This document shows positions 1 to 4,287 of a stretch of DNA of 5,346 bases, one piece after another. Origin of the DNA: JAIVGV01 sp035295985 (GTDB taxonomy: Bacteria; Acidobacteriota; Blastocatellia; Pyrinomonadales; Pyrinomonadaceae); NCBI GenBank assembly GCA_035295985.1, contig DATHBT010000323.1:1-5346 (forward strand), given 5' to 3'. The position numbers and the translations under genes are program-made. The notes beneath the pieces are model-generated. The model did no database searches, was not told the origin of the DNA, and worked only from the letters and a program-made list of their open reading frames with translations. Within the stretch, counting starts at the first letter, position 1. Every line of letters starts with the position of its first letter.

Positions 1-16
1 CCCGGCGGCACCGACC

Positions 17-80
17 GCACGCCCGCCCTCCCTGCGGGCGTGCTTCGCCGAGCGCGCGTGGGGTGAGGGGGACGCGCGCT
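17..80 (-). terminator. Tandem hairpins downstream of the TPR regulator gene, possible terminator
   Basis: Two perfect inverted repeats lie just past the stop codon of the minus-strand gene that ends at 92. The first has 9-base arms at 51-59 and 72-80 (AGCGCGCGT / ACGCGCGCT) with a 12-base G/C loop. The second has 10-base arms at 17-26 and 34-43 (GCACGCCCGC / GCGGGCGTGC) with a 7-base loop. Both are almost pure G+C and would be very stable in RNA. Neither is followed by a T-run on the minus strand, so they do not fit the classic intrinsic terminator. They could stop transcription weakly, protect the 3' end of the mRNA, or serve a convergent gene outside the window. Confidence 0.4.
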
Positions 81-91
81 CCCGCGACTCT

Positions 92-2032
92 CTACTTCCT
101 TAACAGCCTCTCGACGGCCGGGACGATTGCGTCAACGTCCTCCACCTTTCTCAGGAACACGTCAACGCCGGCCTCGCGCGCCTCCCGCTCGTGCTCGCCC
201 GCCGAGAGCATGATGATCGGCGTCTGCTTCCGGTGCGAGAGACGGCGCGCGTGGCGCGCGAGTTCGAGGCCGCTCACGCCGGGCAGGTCGTTGTCGAACA
301 GCAGCAGGTCGTAGCCGTCCGGCCCCTCCATCTTCATCAGCGCGAGGAACCCGTCCGGGCACGTCACCACGCGGAAGCCCGCAGCCTCCAAAATCTCGCT
401 CACCGCCTCGGCCACTTGCTTATGATCCTCGGCGTGCAGGACGACGGGCCGCGGGCGCGCCGGCGCGACGAACTTCTCTGTGCCGCGCCCATCAGTGACT
501 TTGGCGGTGCGGCGCTTGCGCCGACGGCCGCCCGCGCGGGGCGCGGCGCGCGTGCGCGTTCGCAGGTGCTGCAAATCCTGGTGGCGCGAATTCAGTAGCG
601 CACGCAGGCTGTTGTGGTGCGGGAAGCCGAGCAGCCGCGCCGCGCGTGTCAGCACGCCTTCGGCCTCCCGCAGGGCGCGCTCGATCCAGTAGGCCTCGTA
701 GCGCTCGATTTCTGTCCAGAAGTCGAAGTCCCGCCAGCCCGCGCGGGGCTTGAACTCCGGCTCGCCCCTGGCCTCGCGCGCGAGGACGGGGTCGGCGGCG
801 CGCAGCGCGACGAGCGCACACCTGTTCAGGCGTTCCAAGGTCTCCAGATTCTGCGCCTGCGCGACCAGACGCGCGGCCCGCTGGTACATCTCAGAGAGAT
901 CGCGGGCGGTGAACATCTCTCCCAACTCCTCGATGGCCGCGAGCAACGCGTGGCCCGCACCCTCGCGGTCGCCCGCCGGCTCGGCCACGGCGACGGCCCG
1001 CTGGAACGTCAGCCGTGCCTGCTGGTGGCGACCCAAGCGCGCCAGCGCCGTCGCGTGCGTCGTCAGCGCCTCAGCCAGGAGCCGCTGCTCCCCGCCCTCC
1101 CGGAGGGCTTCGACCGACTGCCGCGCGACGCGCTCGGCCTCGGCGTAGCGGCCTTCCCTGATCAGAACTTTGGCGCGGGTTTCATCCACTTGGGCGACGT
1201 GGACGTAATCCTTGAGGAAGATCAGCAGGGCGCGCGCTTTGTCGAGCCGGTCGTGGGCTTCGGCGAATTTACCGACCAAGGAATAGAGAAAACCTAGGTT
1301 GTTCTCGACGCACGCGCGGTAACGGTTATGTCCGGTCTGCTCGAAGTAGAAGCTCGCGGCGGCGTATTCGATCAGGGCGCGGTCGGTGTAATCTTCCCGG
1401 CGCTCTGCCGCGCCCAAATCCCTCAACACGATAGCAAGTGCGTTGCGAAACTTTCCTTTGAGTGCGTCGCTCCCGCCCGCTTCGGCGTACGGCTCGGCCT
1501 CCATCAGGATGCGGAGGGCGTCATTATGGCGGCTGGTGCTGTTCTCAACGATTGCAAGCCGCAGCAGCGTCACCCCCATCTGGTAGGCGTCTTGTTCGGT
1601 GAGATATGAGCGCGCAGTCGTGAGCGTCACCCGCGCCTCATCAAACGCACCTTCACGCCAGTAACAATACGCAAGGTCGGTCAGTGCTTCCGCCGTTTTT
1701 ACCCTCTCCTGTAAGGCTTCAAATCTCCTGATGCTCTTGGTAATCAGGTCTTTGGCCCTCTCCTGCGCGCCCTCGACCTGGCGCGTGCTGCCTATCCACC
1801 CGAGCAGCACGCCGACGCGCAAAAGCAGTTCGGCAGCGGCGCGCTCGTCCAGCCCTTTGGTCCGTGGCCGCTCGTCGAGCTGATGCCAAAGGTCGCCCAA
1901 CACTTCACGGGCGGCGTCATAGTTACCGGCCTCCTCCAGCCTCTTGGCGAGGTCGCAGCGCATCCACGCCCGCTCGCTGCAACTGAGCGCGGAGTCGTTG
2001 ATCTGATCTAGTAGTTGAGTCTCTAACTCCAT
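92..2032 (-). CDS. TPR-repeat regulator with Fis-type HTH and C-terminal receiver domain
   Basis: A 646-residue cytoplasmic regulator. Residues about 20-410 are tandem TPR-like helical pairs, for example A114-L144 with LAYCYWREGAFDEAR, 241-270 with NLGFLYSLVGKFAEAHDRL, 280-310 and 319-351. Such repeats normally bind proteins or peptides. Residues about 446-488 (ALREAEGVLTRAARLLGF and following) match the Fis-family helix-turn-helix, so DNA binding is likely. A basic linker (491-512, with GGRRRKRR) leads to a receiver domain at about 529-646. It has acidic residues E535/D536, phospho-acceptor D580 in LLLFDNDLPGVSG, S610 at the conserved Ser/Thr site and K629, so it looks competent for phosphorylation. 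The start at 2032 (MELETQ) is chosen because the TPR part follows directly. An upstream in-frame ATG at 2095 would add 21 residues unlike a TPR and would run into the inverted repeat at 2088-2121. No clear Shine-Dalgarno precedes either start. It is divergent from the secreted peptide gene at 2218. The phosphodonor, ligand and targets are unknown. Confidence 0.88.
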   Translation of the reverse strand: MELETQLLDQINDSALSCSERAWMRCDLAKRLEEAGNYDAAREVLGDLWHQLDERPRTKGLDERAAAELLLRVGVLLGWIGSTRQVEGAQERAKDLITKSIRRFEALQERVKTAEALTDLAYCYWREGAFDEARVTLTTARSYLTEQDAYQMGVTLLRLAIVENSTSRHNDALRILMEAEPYAEAGGSDALKGKFRNALAIVLRDLGAAERREDYTDRALIEYAAASFYFEQTGHNRYRACVENNLGFLYSLVGKFAEAHDRLDKARALLIFLKDYVHVAQVDETRAKVLIREGRYAEAERVARQSVEALREGGEQRLLAEALTTHATALARLGRHQQARLTFQRAVAVAEPAGDREGAGHALLAAIEELGEMFTARDLSEMYQRAARLVAQAQNLETLERLNRCALVALRAADPVLAREARGEPEFKPRAGWRDFDFWTEIERYEAYWIERALREAEGVLTRAARLLGFPHHNSLRALLNSRHQDLQHLRTRTRAAPRAGGRRRKRRTAKVTDGRGTEKFVAPARPRPVVLHAEDHKQVAEAVSEILEAAGFRVVTCPDGFLALMKMEGPDGYDLLLFDNDLPGVSGLELARHARRLSHRKQTPIIMLSAGEHEREAREAGVDVFLRKVEDVDAIVPAVERLLRK

Positions 2033-2087
2033 GTGAGGGTTTGTCTTTCTGCTTATTTGCAAGTAGGGTTGCGGGCAGAGACACGAA

Positions 2088-2135
2088 AGGCGCATCCAAC
2101 AACGAGTGTTAAGATGCGCCTCAATGAGTCCATTG
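2088..2135. promoter_or_regulatory. Two adjacent inverted repeats in the divergent intergenic region, candidate operator
   Basis: A perfect 9-base dyad, AGGCGCATC at 2088-2096 and GATGCGCCT at 2113-2121, is separated by 16 bases. A second dyad, CAATG at 2122-2126 and CATTG at 2131-2135, follows immediately. They sit between the divergent TPR regulator and the secreted peptide gene, which is where an operator controlling both would be expected. I could not find convincing -35/-10 boxes for either gene nearby. The arms might instead form a hairpin in the 5' leader of one transcript. Binding by the neighbouring Fis-type regulator is inference only. Confidence 0.4.
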
Positions 2136-2204
2136 GGTGCTGCCGGCTGACCTTCAGGCCAAGCCGCACCTACGAGTCAGTGCTTTCAGTCACACTCACC
2201 TTTC

Positions 2205-2209
2205 AGGAG
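2205..2209 (+). promoter_or_regulatory. Shine-Dalgarno site setting the start of the secreted peptide
   Basis: AGGAG lies 8 bases before the ATG at 2218. It favours this ATG over an in-frame GTG at 2137, whose extra 27 residues would bury the signal peptide inside the protein. Confidence 0.8.
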
Positions 2210-2217
2210 AACAAACC

Positions 2218-2484
2218 ATGAAGACCTTACGCCAACTCTGCGCGGCGGTCGTACTCTCACTCGCGCTCGCGACTTCCGCGGCTGCCGGCACGATTTACAT
2301 TGGGGTCGTAAGCCCGACGCCCACCCCGGAATCGACGGAATCTGCTTCGACGACCGAAGACCAAACGGGAACAGCGCAGGCGGACGGCACGATCTATACC
2401 GGCGTCGCCGGATCAGAGCCGGGAACGGGCACCGCAGCCGAGATCGCGCTCAACGTGCTGCAAAGCGTGTTGTCCCTGTTCTAA
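2218..2484 (+). CDS. Short secreted peptide with duplicated GTIYxGV motif
   Basis: An 88-residue protein I do not recognise as a named family. Residues 1-23 are a textbook Sec signal peptide: MKTLRQ, then a hydrophobic core (CAAVVLSLALA), then TSAAA with likely cleavage after A23. The mature part is about 65 residues. It starts at once with GTIYIGV (24-30), followed by a Pro/Thr/Ser/Glu-rich stretch (31-56), a second copy GTIYTGV (57-63), a Gly/Thr linker, and a C-terminal hydrophobic helix (73-88, ending NVLQSVLSLF). The two GTIY copies use different synonymous codons (att/atc, tac/tat, ggg/ggc), which suggests selection on the peptide and not a recent DNA duplication. There are no cysteines after the signal peptide, no lipobox and no catalytic motif. 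It is divergent from the TPR/Fis/receiver gene, with 185 bases between them. A signal, surface or periplasmic ligand role is conceivable; the function is unknown. Confidence 0.85.
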   Translation: MKTLRQLCAAVVLSLALATSAAAGTIYIGVVSPTPTPESTESASTTEDQTGTAQADGTIYTGVAGSEPGTGTAAEIALNVLQSVLSLF

Positions 2485-2548
2485 TCGGGCGGACAACTTA
2501 AACTGTCTTGGCGGCCGTGAGGATCGCGCGGCTGCGCGGTCAACGTGT

Positions 2549-2609
2549 GCCCGGCGCGCGACACTATACAACAAATTTCGCGCGAGGCAAGAAAATTCGC
2601 ACGCCGGGC
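2549..2609. repeat. Long inverted repeat with an AT-rich loop, downstream of the peptide gene
   Basis: Arms at 2549-2561 and 2597-2609 pair at 12 of 13 positions (GCCCGGCG at the base, then one C/A mismatch, then GCGA with TCGC). They enclose a 35-base AT-rich loop that contains TATACA. The stem starts 65 bases after the peptide stop codon and is followed by AAATCTTTTC, so it could act as a terminator with an unusually large loop. It could also be a structured RNA or a protein-binding site. A weaker GC hairpin (2522-2528 with 2535-2541) lies just upstream. Confidence 0.4.
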
Positions 2610-2748
2610 CAAATCTTTTCGTGTCAGCCGGCTCCGGGCGGAGGAAATTTAACGCCGCATGGGGTGTGATTCCGGGTTCTTCCGGCAGCCTCCGGACGCT
2701 TCGTCCCGCCTGCCGGCCGACCGCGCGCCGCCTTTCGCCCCCTGTCGC

Positions 2749-2778
2749 TTGTCACGCGTCGCGCTCTTTACCTATACT
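2749..2778 (+). promoter_or_regulatory. Sigma-70-type promoter of ribH-nusB
   Basis: TTGTCA at 2749-2754 and TATACT at 2773-2778 each match five of six consensus bases, with an 18-base spacer. Transcription would begin near 2785, giving a leader of about 43 bases before the ribH start at 2828. The leader is too short for an FMN riboswitch, and no conserved RFN motif is seen upstream either. Assigned by eye from consensus matches. Confidence 0.6.
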
Positions 2779-2815
2779 GCAAACGCTTTCATCCTTCACG
2801 CGAGAGATTGGAGTC

Positions 2816-2819
2816 GGAG
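2816..2819 (+). promoter_or_regulatory. Shine-Dalgarno site setting the GTG start of ribH
   Basis: GGAG at 2816-2819 lies 8 bases before the GTG at 2828. It supports this start over the GTG at 2837 (17 bases away) and over the far-upstream GTG at 2621. Confidence 0.7.
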
Positions 2820-2827
2820 ACGATAAG

Positions 2828-3334
2828 GTGCAGCCCGTGACGCATCAGGGGCGTCTGAACGCTGAGGGCTTTCGGTTCGCCGTCGTGTCGAGCCGCTGGA
2901 ACGATCTGCTCACGTCGCGGCTCGTCGAAGGCGCGCTCGACGCGCTCGAACGTCTCGGCGCTGCGGAAGACGCGGTCGAGCACTTCCGCGTGCCCGGCTC
3001 GTTCGAGCTGCCGCTGATGGCTGCGCGCGTCGCGCAGTCGGGCCGATTCGACGCGGTCATCTGTCTGGGCACGATCATCCGCGGGCAGACGCCGCACTTC
3101 GACTACGTCGCCGCCGAGGCGACGAAGGGGATCGCGCAGGCCGGGATGCAGTCGGGCCTGCCCGTCGTCTTCGGCGTGGTGACGGCGGACACGGTGGAGC
3201 AGGCGATTGATCGCGCGGGCGTGAAGGCGGGCAACAAGGGTTTCGAGGCCGCGATGTCCGCGGTCGAGCTGGTCAACTTGTACCGGGACGCATTCAACGA
3301 CAAGGCGGGAGGCGGGAGGCGGAAGGGCAGGTGA
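2828..3334 (+). CDS. ribH: 6,7-dimethyl-8-ribityllumazine synthase
   Basis: Penultimate enzyme of riboflavin synthesis. It condenses 5-amino-6-ribitylamino-uracil with 3,4-dihydroxy-2-butanone 4-phosphate to give 6,7-dimethyl-8-ribityllumazine, and usually assembles as pentamers or 60-mer shells in the cytoplasm. The 168-residue product carries the family signatures: VVSSRWND with W24 at the aromatic stacking position, VPGSFELP (55-62), CLGTIIRGQTPHFDYV with the catalytic His at H90, and RAGVKAGNKGFEAAMSAVEL with the phosphate-binding Arg at R129 and GNKG at 135-138. These sit two residues later than the B. subtilis equivalents (H88, R127). The last dozen residues (NDKAGGGRRKGR) are a short basic tail beyond the core. 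The GTG start is set by a Shine-Dalgarno at 2816; a longer reading from 2621 would add 69 residues without family similarity and would start upstream of the promoter. nusB follows after 60 bases, probably in the same transcript. Confidence 0.96.
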   Translation: MQPVTHQGRLNAEGFRFAVVSSRWNDLLTSRLVEGALDALERLGAAEDAVEHFRVPGSFELPLMAARVAQSGRFDAVICLGTIIRGQTPHFDYVAAEATKGIAQAGMQSGLPVVFGVVTADTVEQAIDRAGVKAGNKGFEAAMSAVELVNLYRDAFNDKAGGGRRKGR

Positions 3335-3394
3335 GCGCGGCGCGGACTCGGTTCTAGCGGCCCCTCGCAGGATCGTCGGCCTCTTTTTAGATTT

Positions 3395-3985
3395 ATGGGT
3401 TCAAGGCGTAAGGCGCGCGAGAGCGCCTTGCAGATGCTCTTTGCGGCGGACGTGATGTCTGGCCCGGCCGAAGACCAGAAGCGGCGGGCGCGGGTGGCCG
3501 TCCCCGTGCGCCCGGACGAGCTGGTTCGCGACTACTGGGCCGAGCTGGGCGAGTCGGACGTGGACGAGGGCGCGCGCGAGTTCGCCACGCGCCTCGTGTC
3601 AGGCACGCTCGCGCACCTGCCCGAAATCGACGAGCGGATCCGCTCGCGCGCCGAGCACTGGCGCATCTCGCGCATGGCCGTCGTCGATCGCAACGTCCTC
3701 CGGCTCGCCGTGTACGAGTTTTTGTTCGAGCAGACGCCGCGCACCGTCATCATCAACGAGGCGCTGGAAGTCGCCCGCCGCTTCTCCTCCTTCGAGGCCA
3801 CGCAGTTCATCAACGGCATCCTCGACGCCATCAAGCGCGACCTCGACCGTGAGCGCCCGCAGGCCGACTCCGACACCGAGGAGGGCGAGGAGCCGACAGC
3901 CCCGGCCGCCTCCGCGGGCGAAGACTCCGGCGAGGCGACCGACGAACCGGAGGACGACCGCGAACAGAGCGCGTCCGTTTCCTGA
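3395..3985 (+). CDS. nusB: Transcription antitermination factor NusB with acidic C-terminal tail
   Basis: NusB binds NusE (ribosomal protein S10) and boxA RNA to form the antitermination complex that keeps RNA polymerase on rRNA operons. The first ~151 of 196 residues are the all-helical NusB fold. It opens with the usual MGSRRKARESALQMLFAADV, continues with FATRLVSGTLAHLPEID (63-79), W89 and RMAVVDRNVLRLAVYEF (93-109), then TVIINEALEVARRF (117-130) and FINGILDAI (138-146). A loop at about 24-45 is longer than in compact homologues. Residues 152-196 form an extra tail rich in Asp, Glu, Ser, Thr and Pro (for example DSDTEEGEEPTAPAAS), probably disordered; typical NusB proteins of about 140 residues lack it. 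No Shine-Dalgarno is visible before the ATG, but the start matches the family exactly. It sits 60 bases after ribH and an intrinsic terminator follows its stop. The ribH-nusB order is common in bacteria. Confidence 0.96.
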   Translation: MGSRRKARESALQMLFAADVMSGPAEDQKRRARVAVPVRPDELVRDYWAELGESDVDEGAREFATRLVSGTLAHLPEIDERIRSRAEHWRISRMAVVDRNVLRLAVYEFLFEQTPRTVIINEALEVARRFSSFEATQFINGILDAIKRDLDRERPQADSDTEEGEEPTAPAASAGEDSGEATDEPEDDREQSASVS

Positions 3986-3989
3986 AACT

Positions 3990-4023
3990 AAGAAGGGGAG
4001 CCGCGGGAACGCGGCCCTTCTTT
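3990..4023 (+). terminator. Intrinsic terminator after nusB
   Basis: Starting 5 bases after the nusB stop, AAGAAGGG (3990-3997) pairs with CCCTTCTT (4015-4022). An inner CCGCG/CGCGG stem closes a GGAA loop, with a small 3-base bulge between the two stems. The 3' side ends in CTTCTTT, so the A/U-rich base of the stem supplies the U-tract. It should end the ribH-nusB transcript and separates it from the kinase gene downstream. Confidence 0.8.
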
Positions 4024-4092
4024 CGATAGTTAACCCGACCCACCGCTCCCTTCTTAAATTCCAGGGCAATAGGCGGTTGAGCGCTGCGTAAG

Positions 4093-4193
4093 GCACTCAC
4101 CACAGAGACACGGAGAACACGGAGGGGGCACAGAGAAGGCAGGCTAAAGTCTCCGTGTGAACTCTGTGCCCTCTGTGCCTCTGTGGTGAGTGC
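4093..4193. repeat. Imperfect palindrome built from CAC(A/G)GAG units
   Basis: The outer arms are a perfect 15-base match (GCACTCACCACAGAG at 4093-4107, CTCTGTGGTGAGTGC at 4179-4193). Inside, four heptamers CAC(A/G)GAG at 4101, 4109, 4118 and 4129 face four complementary CTC(C/T)GTG units starting at 4179, 4171, 4162 and 4151. All pair in the same register about a centre at 4143, with small internal loops. No open reading frame uses it. From general knowledge, CTCTGTG/CACAGAG palindromes of this kind are scattered through many environmental bacterial genomes as REP-like intergenic elements; I cannot confirm the copy number here. It lies between the nusB terminator and the CheA-like gene. Confidence 0.8.
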
Positions 4194-4287
4194 TGGGCCA
4201 ACACCCGAGTTGAAAACGCCGCGAGCCTTTGCGCCCCGAGAAGATTCCGCTTGACTTCGGCGGCGAAACTGCGGACTTTCATCTTTG

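Noticed and set aside
614..1297. 227-codon plus-strand open frame
   Set aside because: Antisense shadow of the TPR regulator, whose reading shows clear TPR, HTH and receiver motifs; the open frame results from high GC.
2469..2497. GTTGTCC/GGACAAC inverted repeat overlapping the stop codon of the peptide gene
   Set aside because: Only 7 base pairs with a 15-base loop and no T-run; too weak to call a terminator.
2621..2827. Possible 69-residue N-terminal extension of RibH from a GTG at 2621
   Set aside because: No similarity to lumazine synthase, it lies mostly upstream of the likely promoter at 2749-2778, and a good Shine-Dalgarno sets the GTG at 2828.
2485..2827. FMN riboswitch upstream of ribH
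   Set aside because: No recognisable RFN conserved segments, and the predicted leader from the promoter is only about 43 bases.
3599..4103. Minus-strand open frames over the end of nusB and its terminator
   Set aside because: They overlap a confident nusB antisense, are Arg-rich without recognisable motifs, and start beyond the terminator hairpin.
4093..4193. CRISPR-like array from repeated CAC(A/G)GAG units
   Set aside because: The units are only 7 bases, spaced 8-11 bases start to start and mirrored, so they form a palindrome and not direct repeats with spacers.
4210..4280. Promoter for the CheA-like gene (TTGAAA at 4210 or TTGACT at 4251)
   Set aside because: No acceptable -10 box at 16-18 bases from either hexamer.
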